Shown one piece after another: positions 50,836 to 59,078 of a DNA stretch of 64,000 bases. Where the stretch lies: contig NZ_AWFH01000023.1 of NCBI RefSeq assembly GCF_000682715.1, positions 186,001 through 250,000 of the forward strand. The letters run 5' to 3'. Every line of letters starts with the position of its first letter. Within the stretch, counting starts at the first letter, position 1. A program made the position numbers and the translations under genes. This DNA is from Hyphomonas atlantica corrig. (lineage in GTDB: Bacteria > Pseudomonadota > Alphaproteobacteria > Caulobacterales > Hyphomonadaceae). The notes beneath the pieces are model-generated. The model saw only the letters and a program-made list of their open reading frames with translations, ran no database searches and was not told where the DNA came from.

Positions 50836-51260
50836 TCCTGGCGATTGTCATCTCCGCAGTCACCTTCGTGCTATCCGGCGCGCTTCACTATGCGATTGTC
50901 TCAGGCGCAATCCGCCACCTCGGAGCTGCGAGCTATCATCGCGGCCGCAAACTTGTCACTGCGCTTTGCGTCTCGGGGATTGCGCATCTCGCGGCGGCCA
51001 GTCTTTACGCCCTCGCTTATGGCCTGGGCCGCGCCCTAGAGATAGGTGATCTAAGCGGTGATACGCCGACGACAGCCATGGACGTCTTTTACTTTTCGCT
51101 CGTCAGTTACACCTCACTCGGTCTTGGCGACATTGTTCCAACCGGCCATTTGCGCTTCGTCGCCGGTGTCGAGGCGCTGAATGGTTTTCTGCTCATCAGT
51201 TGCTCGGCGGCGATGCTGTTTCTGTTCATGACGGAGCAGAGCGAGGAACGCAGGCAATGA
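50832..51260 (+). CDS. Two-helix potassium-channel-like protein
   Basis: A 142-residue ion channel of the two-pore-helix family. The selectivity-filter segment is SYTSLGLGDIVPTGHLRFV, where the usual TVGYGD reads TSLGLGD. Membrane helices are at residues 2-24, 40-65 and the last 30 before a charged tail. If correct, it forms a tetramer in the inner membrane. The open frame extends upstream for 51 codons without a start, and a protein-like stretch there may be a lost N-terminal domain. It lies 50-100 bases ahead of the ABC exporter genes. Confidence 0.82.
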   Translation: MILAIVISAVTFVLSGALHYAIVSGAIRHLGAASYHRGRKLVTALCVSGIAHLAAASLYALAYGLGRALEIGDLSGDTPTTAMDVFYFSLVSYTSLGLGDIVPTGHLRFVAGVEALNGFLLISCSAAMLFLFMTEQSEERRQ

Positions 51261-51369
51261 GCCCCCCCACACACGCTTCAATACAGTTGCACCTGAAATG
51301 TTTGGCGCGCGCCTGCGCCTATCAGGGAAAGAACTCGGCCACGCGTATTATTGAGGAATGGGGGCACAA

Positions 51370-52371
51370 ATGACCAATCTGGTAAAACGCTATGGTCTGA
51401 TCGGCATCGCCATCGTCTTCCTCGCTGCCGCGATTGTCGGCTGGACACAGCTACGCAACCCCCATGAAGAGCGCGGCCATATCGAAGTGTTCGGTAATGT
51501 CGATGTGCGCCAGGTCAATCTGGGTTTCAAAGTTCCCGGGCGCCTCGCCGAAATGATGGTCGATGAAGGCGACAAGGTCGCTGCAGGTGCAGTTGTCGCA
51601 AAACTCGAGCCGGTTGACTATGAAAATGAAGTGAAACTCGCGCAAGCGCGGGTCGCACGGTCTCAAGCTGCGCTCAGCGTTCTGCTCGCCGGCTCCAGGC
51701 CCCAGGAAATCGCCCAAGCTGAAGCGCAGCTCGCCGCAGCAGAAGCGGCTCTAACCGTTGCTGAAACCACCCTGTCGCGGCAGGAGTTTCTTGCCGAGCG
51801 AGATATCGCCTCACACCAGGCACATGAGGAAGCCGAAGCGCGGCAGGGCGCGGCCATTGCGCAGCGTGATGCCGCCGCAAAAGGCTTGGAGCTGGCGCGC
51901 ATCGGACCGCGCTCTGAGGATATCGATCAGGCGCGTTCGGTGCTGGCCGCCGAGCAAGCCGCTCTCGCCCTGGCAGAGCAACGCGTCGCCGATACGATGC
52001 TGACCGCCCCAAATGAAGGCATCATTCTGACACGTGTTCGCGAGCCGGGCGCAATCATCGGCGCAGGCGAAACCATTTATACCTTAACCTTGACCTCGCC
52101 GGTCTGGGTGCGCGCCTATATTGAAGAGCCAGATCTTGATTTAATCCAGGCCGGTATGGACGCCGAGGTGCGCACCGACTCCGGACGCGTCTACACAGGG
52201 CAAATCGGGTTCATTTCGCCGGTCGCCGAGTTCACGCCAAAGACGGTCGAAACCCGGTCATTGCGAACCAGCCTTGTCTACCGCGTGCGCATCATCGTTG
52301 AAGATCCAGAACACCGCCTGAAACAAGGCATGCCGGTTACAGTCATGCTCAGCCCCGACCGGGATGTTTGA
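51370..52371 (+). CDS. HlyD-family periplasmic adaptor (YbhG-like)
   Basis: A 333-residue membrane fusion protein. It begins with a single membrane anchor (YGLIGIAIVFLAAAIVGW), then GHIEVFGNVDVRQVNLGFKVPGRL, the biotinyl-like hybrid motif, a long coiled-coil hairpin (residues 85-190, Ala/Glu/Arg-rich), and the second half of the barrel with LTAPNEGIILTRVREPGAIIGAGETIY in two parts. It connects the ABC exporter to an outer-membrane channel. ATG 51370 with GGGGG upstream is preferred to ATG 51358. It overlaps the ABC gene and starts the exporter operon. Confidence 0.9.
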   Translation: MTNLVKRYGLIGIAIVFLAAAIVGWTQLRNPHEERGHIEVFGNVDVRQVNLGFKVPGRLAEMMVDEGDKVAAGAVVAKLEPVDYENEVKLAQARVARSQAALSVLLAGSRPQEIAQAEAQLAAAEAALTVAETTLSRQEFLAERDIASHQAHEEAEARQGAAIAQRDAAAKGLELARIGPRSEDIDQARSVLAAEQAALALAEQRVADTMLTAPNEGIILTRVREPGAIIGAGETIYTLTLTSPVWVRAYIEEPDLDLIQAGMDAEVRTDSGRVYTGQIGFISPVAEFTPKTVETRSLRTSLVYRVRIIVEDPEHRLKQGMPVTVMLSPDRDV

Positions 52372-54107
52372 GCGTGCCGGGCCCGCTGATCCAGATAGAT
52401 CAACTCAGCAAGCGCTTTGATAAGGGCGCCCTTGCGGCGCTCGATTCTGTTACGGCCCATGTCAATGCAGGGGAAGTCACTGGTCTGGTTGGTCCCGATG
52501 GGGCTGGAAAAACCACATTGCTGCGTCTGATCGCAGGCTTACTGGTTCCCTCAACCGGTAAGATCACTGTCAACGGTCTGGATCCTGTCACCGATAGCGG
52601 AGCGGTTCACCGGATTGTGTCCTATATGCCCCAGCGGTTTGGGCTCTACGAAGATCTGAGCGTCCAGGAAAACCTGACGCTGTACGCTGATCTGCGGTCA
52701 GTTCTCGGGTCAGACCGCGAAGAGGCCTTCGAGCGGCTTTTGGGATTTACAGGCCTCGCACCGTTCACAAATCGGCTGGCTGGAGCGCTTTCCGGCGGCA
52801 TGAAGCAAAAGCTTGGCCTTGCCTGCGCCCTCATCAAGAAACCCGACTTGCTGTTGCTTGACGAACCAAGCGTTGGCGTCGATCCGATCTCACGGCGAGA
52901 GCTTTGGCGCATGGTCTATGAACTGGTCGATCAGGGGATTGGCGTCGTCTGGAGCACGGCCTATTTGGATGAAGCTGAACAATGCGCCCGCGTGCTGCTC
53001 CTGAATGAAGGCGCCTTGCTTTATGCAGGCTCGCCGCAAGACCTCACAGACCGTGTCGCCGGTCGCACCTACCAGATCCGGCATATCGACACCGATCGCC
53101 GCGAAGTCCTAAGCGAAGCAACAAAGCTGGCAACCGTGATTGACGGCGTTATCCAGGGAAGCCGCGTGCGTCTGGTCATGGCCGAAGGTGCCGATCCGCC
53201 AAATCTCGCGCCGCTGAACGCGGGCCTAGCAGCTGAAATCTCGCAAATCCCGCCGCGGTTTGAAGATGCCTTCATGGATTTAATTGGCGGCGGATTTCGG
53301 GCGACCTCACCTTTTGCCGATCGAGAGGATAGCGCTGCACATACTATGAATCAGGTGGTAGAGGCACGCGCGCTAACGCGGCGGTTCGGGGATTTCACAG
53401 CCGCTGATAAGATCAGCTTCGAAGTTGGGCGCGGTGAAATCTTTGGCCTGATTGGGCCCAATGGCGCTGGCAAGTCGACCACGTTCAAAATGCTGTGCGG
53501 CTTGCTTCAGCCGAGCGAGGGCTCGGCGCGTGTGGTTGGCCTTGATTTGCAAAACGCCCCAAGCAAGGCGCGCGGCCGGATCGGCTATATGGCTCAAAAA
53601 TTCTCGCTCTATGGCGATCTTAGCGTACAGCAGAACCTCGATTTTTTCGCTGGTGTTTATGGCCTGACAGGCAAATCCCGCAAAGACGCCATCTCACAAA
53701 TGATTGAGACGTTCGGGTTTGCTGACAGGCTGGATGTCAACGCCATGGGGCTGCCGCTTGGCTATAAGCAACGCCTGGCGCTCGCCTGCGCGGTTATGCA
53801 CGATCCGGATGTCCTTTTCCTTGATGAGCCGACATCCGGTGTTGATCCACGCACGCGGCGAGAGTTCTGGACTCATATCAATGCGATGGTCGCCAATGGC
53901 GTCACGATCATGGTGACAACGCACTTCCTGGATGAGGCGGAATATTGCGACCGGATGGCGCTGATTTATCGCAGCAAGATGATCGCCAGCGGCTCACCAG
54001 ATGAGTTGAAAGACCGCGCCCGCGCAAGCGGCATGATGGACCCAACGCTTGAGGATGCGTTCATCGCGCTGGTTGAGCAGAGTGATCGAGAGCGCGAGGC
54101 GGCATGA
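52368..54107 (+). CDS. Tandem ABC ATPase (YbhF-like)
   Basis: A 579-residue cytoplasmic ATPase with two ABC domains in one chain. The first has GPDGAGKTTLLRL (Walker A, near residue 43), LSGGMKQKLGLACAL and LLLLDEPSVGVDP. The second has GPNGAGKSTTFKML (near residue 365) and VLFLDEPTSGVDPRTRREFW, but its signature, MGLPLGYKQRLALACAV, lacks the SGG sequence. It powers the two ABC-2 permeases encoded next. The start is TTG 52368 or GTG 52374; both overlap the HlyD stop. In Escherichia coli the YbhGFSR system exports drugs and ions. Confidence 0.95.
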   Translation: MSVPGPLIQIDQLSKRFDKGALAALDSVTAHVNAGEVTGLVGPDGAGKTTLLRLIAGLLVPSTGKITVNGLDPVTDSGAVHRIVSYMPQRFGLYEDLSVQENLTLYADLRSVLGSDREEAFERLLGFTGLAPFTNRLAGALSGGMKQKLGLACALIKKPDLLLLDEPSVGVDPISRRELWRMVYELVDQGIGVVWSTAYLDEAEQCARVLLLNEGALLYAGSPQDLTDRVAGRTYQIRHIDTDRREVLSEATKLATVIDGVIQGSRVRLVMAEGADPPNLAPLNAGLAAEISQIPPRFEDAFMDLIGGGFRATSPFADREDSAAHTMNQVVEARALTRRFGDFTAADKISFEVGRGEIFGLIGPNGAGKSTTFKMLCGLLQPSEGSARVVGLDLQNAPSKARGRIGYMAQKFSLYGDLSVQQNLDFFAGVYGLTGKSRKDAISQMIETFGFADRLDVNAMGLPLGYKQRLALACAVMHDPDVLFLDEPTSGVDPRTRREFWTHINAMVANGVTIMVTTHFLDEAEYCDRMALIYRSKMIASGSPDELKDRARASGMMDPTLEDAFIALVEQSDREREAA

Positions 54108-55246
54108 AGGACCGCGAACCCCTTGCGCTGCGGTGGCGACGTCTGACCGGCCTGATCGTAAAGGAGTCGCGCCAGGTTTTGCGCGACCCGAGTTCCGTCT
54201 TGATCGCGGGCGTGATGCCGCTCTTGCTTCTCTTCCTGTTCGGCTATGGCGTAACCTTTGATCCACGCCAACTTGATGTCGCATTGGTGGTTGAGCAGCA
54301 GTCATCGGAAACTGCGAGCTTCCAAGCCTCGCTTGAAAACTCAACCCTGTTCGAGGTCGAAACGGGTCCGGATCGTCGCTTGTTCGAGCGCGCGCTGACA
54401 CTTGGTGAATTGGATGGGTTAATCGTGCTGCAAGCCGATTTCGCGGAGAAAGCGTTTCGGGCCGAAGGCGCGCCTATTCAGGTTATCGTGGACGGTGGTG
54501 ATCCGAATACGGCATATCTGGTCAGTGGATATGTCGAGCTCCTATGGGCCAACTGGCTGGAACAGGAATGGATCAGCCGGGGACGACCGGCCTTGGCGCC
54601 AAGTGTACAGCTGGAACCACAAGTCTGGTTCAATCCGGAGATTTCCAGCCGAAACTATCTCGTGCCGGGATCGATCGCGATCATTCTGACCACAATTGGC
54701 GCGCTCCTCACCGCCCTGGTCGTCGCACGCGAATGGGAGCGTGGCACGATGGAGGCATTGCTCGCGACGCCGGTTGGTATCGTGGAGCTGCTGATCGGCA
54801 AACTGGTGCCGTATTTTCTGCTCGGGCTGGGCTCCATGGCGCTCGCCGTCATCACAGCCGTGCTTTTGTTTGGTGTGCCGTTTCGGGGTTCCCTCGCCGT
54901 CCTCATTTTGTCCTCATCGCTCTTCATGCTGTGCTCGCTCGGTCAGGGCCTTTTGATCTCTACCGTGACCCGCAACCAACTGGTCGCCGCGCAAACCTCA
55001 GTTTTAACCGCCTTCCTGCCCGCTTTCTATTTTTCGAACTTCGTATTCGAAATTGACAGTATGCCCCTCGCACTGCGCCTGATCAGCTATGGCGTCCCCG
55101 CGCGATACTATGTCTCGACCTTGCAAACTGAGTTTCTCGCAGGCGACGTCTGGAGCGTTATCGTTCCGGATCTGATTGGGCTCGGCGTGTTCGCGCTCAT
55201 CATCTTCGCTCTCACGGCGCTGACCACGCGCACGCGTCTGGAATAG
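54104..55246 (+). CDS. ABC-2 permease 1 (YbhS-like)
   Basis: A 380-residue integral membrane protein of the ABC-2 exporter family. An N-terminal membrane helix (VLIAGVMPLLLLFLFGYGV, about residue 27) is followed by a 150-residue periplasmic domain, then five helices at residues 185-370, with NYLVPGSIAIILTTIGALLTALVVAREWERGTMEALLATPV in outline, the family phrase. It overlaps the ATPase gene stop (ATGA) and works as a pair with the next permease. Confidence 0.93.
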   Translation: MKDREPLALRWRRLTGLIVKESRQVLRDPSSVLIAGVMPLLLLFLFGYGVTFDPRQLDVALVVEQQSSETASFQASLENSTLFEVETGPDRRLFERALTLGELDGLIVLQADFAEKAFRAEGAPIQVIVDGGDPNTAYLVSGYVELLWANWLEQEWISRGRPALAPSVQLEPQVWFNPEISSRNYLVPGSIAIILTTIGALLTALVVAREWERGTMEALLATPVGIVELLIGKLVPYFLLGLGSMALAVITAVLLFGVPFRGSLAVLILSSSLFMLCSLGQGLLISTVTRNQLVAAQTSVLTAFLPAFYFSNFVFEIDSMPLALRLISYGVPARYYVSTLQTEFLAGDVWSVIVPDLIGLGVFALIIFALTALTTRTRLE

Positions 55247-55250
55247 CGTC

Positions 55251-56357
55251 ATGTTTCAACGCATCTGGTCTCTCATTATCAAGGAGCTTCTCGCCAGCGC
55301 CCGCGACCCGCAAACCCGCTGGGTCGTGCTGTTTTCGCCGCCTTTCCTTCTGGTGATTTACGCCTTCGCCATTACCCAGGAAATCTCGAGCGTCACGCTC
55401 GGCGTGCACACCCAGGATCGCGGCGTCGAGGCGCGAGAACTGATCAGCAGATTCGAGGGTTCAACAACGTTCGAAGAAATTCTCTATCTGCGTCGCGACG
55501 CCGACATCACCGCGGCAATTGATTCTCGTTCGGTCGATTTGGTCTTGAGGATCGGTCCGGACTTTTCCCGGCAATTGGAGCGCGGTGAACCAGCGAACGT
55601 ACAGCTCATTCTGGATGGCCGCGCCTCCAACGCCGCCCAAATTCTCGCAGGTTATTCTGGGCGGATCGTCCAGGATTTCAACGAAGATCAAGCGACCGCG
55701 CTCGGTGTGCCGACCCTCACCAAGGTCGTGACCCGTGTTTGGTACAATCCAAATCTCGATCCGCTTTGGTCAGCCGTACCAGCGCTGTTTGCCGTCCTGA
55801 CCGCGATTGTCGGGTTCATGGTCTCGGCCCTGTCCATCGCACGCGAGCGCGAACTTGGCACATTCGAGCAGCTGCTTGTGTCGCCGCTCAGGCCAACAGA
55901 GATTCTGATCGGCAAGGCGGTGCCGGCTCTGATGATCGCTTTGGCAAGCGCGACAGCAATGCTGATCCTTGGCTGGCTGGTTCTGGATGTTCCCCTGCGC
56001 GGGTCTCTGCTTCTGCTTTATGCCAGTATGATCATCTATCTCGCCGCGATCATCGGGATTGGTCTGTTTATCTCTTCGCTCGCAGCGACACAGCAACAGG
56101 CGGTCATCGGTCTTTTCATCTACATGATGCCAGCTGTCCTGCTCTCAGGGTATGCAACCCCGGTCGCCAATATGCCCGATTGGCTCCAAGCTTTGAACGA
56201 GTCCAATCCGATCATGCATTTCATCGTGATCAGCAAGGCCGTCTATATGAAGGACGCGCCAGCTGAACTCTTCTTCCACCATACCTGGCCCATGGCGGTT
56301 ATCGCTGTCGTGACCCTTACCGCAGGCGCCTGGCTGTTTCGCAGGCGCGTGTCCTGA
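55251..56357 (+). CDS. ABC-2 permease 2 (YbhR-like)
   Basis: A 368-residue ABC-2 permease with the same plan as its upstream neighbour: an initial helix (WVVLFSPPFLLVIYAFAI), a periplasmic domain, then five helices including ALSIARERELGTFEQLLVSPLRPTEILIGKAVP in outline. GYATPVANMPDWLQALNESNPIMHF is the family C-terminal motif. Together the two would form a heterodimeric exporter with the tandem ATPase. It starts four bases after its neighbour's stop. The substrate is unknown; copper ligands, metal complexes or drugs are possible. Confidence 0.93.
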   Translation: MFQRIWSLIIKELLASARDPQTRWVVLFSPPFLLVIYAFAITQEISSVTLGVHTQDRGVEARELISRFEGSTTFEEILYLRRDADITAAIDSRSVDLVLRIGPDFSRQLERGEPANVQLILDGRASNAAQILAGYSGRIVQDFNEDQATALGVPTLTKVVTRVWYNPNLDPLWSAVPALFAVLTAIVGFMVSALSIARERELGTFEQLLVSPLRPTEILIGKAVPALMIALASATAMLILGWLVLDVPLRGSLLLLYASMIIYLAAIIGIGLFISSLAATQQQAVIGLFIYMMPAVLLSGYATPVANMPDWLQALNESNPIMHFIVISKAVYMKDAPAELFFHHTWPMAVIAVVTLTAGAWLFRRRVS

Positions 56358-56389
56358 ACCAAAAAGAGTCAAACTAGAGGATCAATCAA

Positions 56390-57082
56390 ATGTGTCTGTC
56401 AGCAGAAGTCAGTTTCATCGCCGCCGCAGGGCTTATCCCGGCAGGCGCGCTTAGCATGCGCCAGGCCTGGCGGGGCGACCGGCGCTATTTGCCACTGGCA
56501 ACCCTGCCACTCCTGTTCGGACTGCAACAGCTTGCTGAAGGCGTTGTCTGGGTTGCCGGCGCCGGCCAGAATACCGAGCTCATTGCCACCGCTTCACTCA
56601 TTTATATGTTCTTTTCCTGGCTCGCATGGCCTGTCTGGATTCCGGTCTCGACTTTCGCCTTGGAGCCGGCGAAGCGAAAGCCCTACTTCCTCATATTCGT
56701 GATTGTCGGCGCGATGCTCGGCGCCTTGCAATATGTGCCTTACTTCGCGCATGCGGATTGGCTCAACACGCGCTTCCTCTCGCACGTGATCATCTATGAA
56801 GGTACTGAGCTGCTGGACTTTGTTGGCCGCCGAGAAGTCACTTATGCAATCTATATATCGGTCGTGATCTTGCCATTGTTGCTATCATCCGTGCGCGGTG
56901 TACGCATCTTTGGCCTGCTGGCGCTCGGTGTGCTCATCACCACCTATACATTCTTTGCATATGCCTATGTGTCAGTTTTTTGTTTCGGCGGTGCTTTGAT
57001 GTCGTCCTATCTCGTCTGGATGATGTTCAAGGGCGATGGCGCGCCGCGACGCCGCTTAGAAGGTTCATTCGAGGCCGTATGA
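56390..57082 (+). CDS. DUF6629 membrane protein
   Basis: A 230-residue membrane protein of the DUF6629 family. The conserved N-terminus MCLSAEVSFIAAAGLIPAGA is followed by seven or so membrane helices with FGLQQLAEGVVW and TYTFFAYAYVSVFCFGGALMSSYL. Cys and acidic residues lie within or near helices. The function is not known. It begins 32 bases after the ABC permease, so it may be the last gene in that operon. Confidence 0.8.
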   Translation: MCLSAEVSFIAAAGLIPAGALSMRQAWRGDRRYLPLATLPLLFGLQQLAEGVVWVAGAGQNTELIATASLIYMFFSWLAWPVWIPVSTFALEPAKRKPYFLIFVIVGAMLGALQYVPYFAHADWLNTRFLSHVIIYEGTELLDFVGRREVTYAIYISVVILPLLLSSVRGVRIFGLLALGVLITTYTFFAYAYVSVFCFGGALMSSYLVWMMFKGDGAPRRRLEGSFEAV

Positions 57083-57312
57083 GGTCTTAGAGATAACCGC
57101 TGGTCCCTCCAATATCGGCCGGGGGTTTTGAAGCGTTCACTCGCGAAACGGAAACGCATCACAAATCGTTTTCCGAGGGGGCGCGCGAGATGTCGCGTAA
57201 TACAAATCAGACGCTAAAGAGCTGGTTTTTGGAGCGCTCCAGAACTTGCGACCGCGTCCACAAGGCCGACGCCGTATATCAGTTTGCTCCTTGTCTGAGA
57301 GGACCAATACTC

Positions 57313-58815
57313 ATGCCGACAAGAAGACAAACACTCTGGGGAATCGGTGGTGCAGCGGTTGCAACCGTCGGCGGCCTATCCCTGCTATCTAACTTGAGAA
57401 GCCATGCCGGGCCCTCAGCATCAGCGGTCCAATCCTCCTTCAAACTGCCTGAAAGACTTAAAGGAACGCGGAAGGGGGCTGAAACAGTTTATGATCTCCA
57501 GCTTCAGACGGGCACCTCGAATTTCTTGGAAGGTTTGAAAACCGAGACAATCGGGATCAATCAACCGTATCTTGGCCCATTGCTTGAGATGCAGTCGGGT
57601 GAAAGGGTCAAACTAAATGTCCACAACACGCTCGATGAAACGGCGACACTTCATTGGCATGGCTTTCACCTGCCAGCGAGGTTCGACGGCAATCCGCATC
57701 AGGCAATTGCCCCAGGCGAAACTTGGTCAGCTCAGTTCGTCGTTCGCCAGAGAGGCGGACTCTACTGGTACCATTCGCACGCGCATAAACGCTCAGGCCC
57801 GCAAGTCTATCGCGGGCTGGCCGGACCGATCTATGTTCGCGACGAAGAAAGCGACGCACTGGATTTGCCAAGCGAGTATGGCGTAACCGACCTGCCCTTG
57901 ATTGTTCAAGATCGCGCCTTCCAGCGTGATGGTCAGCTTATTTATGGCACCTCGATGCATACTTTGATGATGGGTATGCTCGGAGATACGCTTCTGGTGA
58001 ATGGCGCGATCGACCCTGTGTTTGAATATACAACCGACCTGCTTCGGCTGCGCCTCCTGAACGGATCGAACGCCCGCATCTACAGATTTTCATTCAATGA
58101 TGGTCGCAGCATGCGCCAAATTGCCAGCGATGGCGGTCTGCTAGCGGCACCGGTGCCTCTGACAGATATTATCCTCTCTCCTGGTGAGCGTGCAGAGATT
58201 CTCGTTGACCTCAGCAACGGTCAGCCCGCTCAGCTTGTCGCCCATCCAGTCCAGAATTCGATGATGGGCGGGCGCATGATGAGAGGCCGGATGGGCAATC
58301 GCCAAATGAGAGGGTCGGGTCCTGAGTTTCCGGTTCTATCGCTGCTGCCAGCGCCTACGCGGCGATCAGCCGAGCCGGTGCCAGAAAAACTGCTACAATT
58401 GCCTAGACCAAATCCAGCTGCCGCCGTTCGAACGCGCAGATTTGTCATGAACATGCCGATGGGGATGATGGGAGGAGGTTTTACGATCAATGGCAAGACA
58501 ATGGATATGAACAGGATTGATGAACGGGTGAAACTGGACACCAGCGAAATCTGGCAGATCGAAAATACCTCGATGATGGCACATCCATTCCACATCCATG
58601 ATGTACAATTCAGGATACTTGACCGAAACGGTCGTCCGCCGTCGGCGGCAGAAAGCGGTTTGAAGGATACCGTTCTTGTCGCACCTGGCGAAACGGTTCG
58701 GCTTCTGCTCGCATTTTCCGACTATAGCGACCCAAACACCCCTTATATGTATCACTGCCATATTCTCGAACATGAGGATGCTGGTATGATGGGTCAATTC
58801 ACTGTGGAAGCCTGA
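57313..58815 (+). CDS. Multicopper oxidase, CueO/SufI-like
   Basis: A 500-residue periplasmic oxidase, the second multicopper oxidase in this island. The N-terminus has an RRQTLWGIGGAAVATVGGLS twin-arginine-type signal. The copper motifs are ATLHWHGFHLP, LYWYHSHAHKRSGPQVY, HPFHIHDVQFRI and YHCHILEHEDAGMMG. A Met-rich segment, NSMMGGRMMRGRMGNRQMRG, at about residue 316, and NMPMGMMGG near residue 379 mark Cu(I) binding, as in CueO. It is shorter than CopA and lacks its long insertion. ATG 57313 is preferred, with GAGAGGA upstream; a GC-mixed ORF runs 41 codons further up. The 230-base gap upstream must contain its promoter. Confidence 0.95.
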   Translation: MPTRRQTLWGIGGAAVATVGGLSLLSNLRSHAGPSASAVQSSFKLPERLKGTRKGAETVYDLQLQTGTSNFLEGLKTETIGINQPYLGPLLEMQSGERVKLNVHNTLDETATLHWHGFHLPARFDGNPHQAIAPGETWSAQFVVRQRGGLYWYHSHAHKRSGPQVYRGLAGPIYVRDEESDALDLPSEYGVTDLPLIVQDRAFQRDGQLIYGTSMHTLMMGMLGDTLLVNGAIDPVFEYTTDLLRLRLLNGSNARIYRFSFNDGRSMRQIASDGGLLAAPVPLTDIILSPGERAEILVDLSNGQPAQLVAHPVQNSMMGGRMMRGRMGNRQMRGSGPEFPVLSLLPAPTRRSAEPVPEKLLQLPRPNPAAAVRTRRFVMNMPMGMMGGGFTINGKTMDMNRIDERVKLDTSEIWQIENTSMMAHPFHIHDVQFRILDRNGRPPSAAESGLKDTVLVAPGETVRLLLAFSDYSDPNTPYMYHCHILEHEDAGMMGQFTVEA

Positions 58816-58836
58816 CGATGCTTTGGGCCTCACCAG

Positions 58837-58959
58837 TTAATGCTCTTCAATCACAGTGTGTAACGCGCTCAGCAAGATCAAAATCGTTTGGATATCTAAT
58901 CCCGCGAGCAAGGCGATGCTTATCAATAGGGTGAATTTCGGTATGGATAGGGTCTGCAT
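58837..58959 (-). CDS. Possible 40-residue membrane peptide
   Basis: The minus-strand ORF MQTLSIPKFTLLISIALLAG and onward encodes one hydrophobic helix of about 25 residues followed by a short soluble end (LHTVIEEH). GGAGCC lies eight bases before the ATG. It faces the second oxidase gene convergently and lies head-to-head with the XRE-TPR regulator. There is no family support. Confidence 0.4.
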   Translation of the reverse strand: MQTLSIPKFTLLISIALLAGLDIQTILILLSALHTVIEEH

Positions 58960-59078
58960 GACATGAAGGCTCCGTTGATCGGGCCGCCCTTCATGGGCAA
59001 CCCATGTCACAGTGTCGCGTGATATGTTGTGCCGGATATGCGGATGAATTGCGGAAGAGATGCGGAGCACATGCGCAT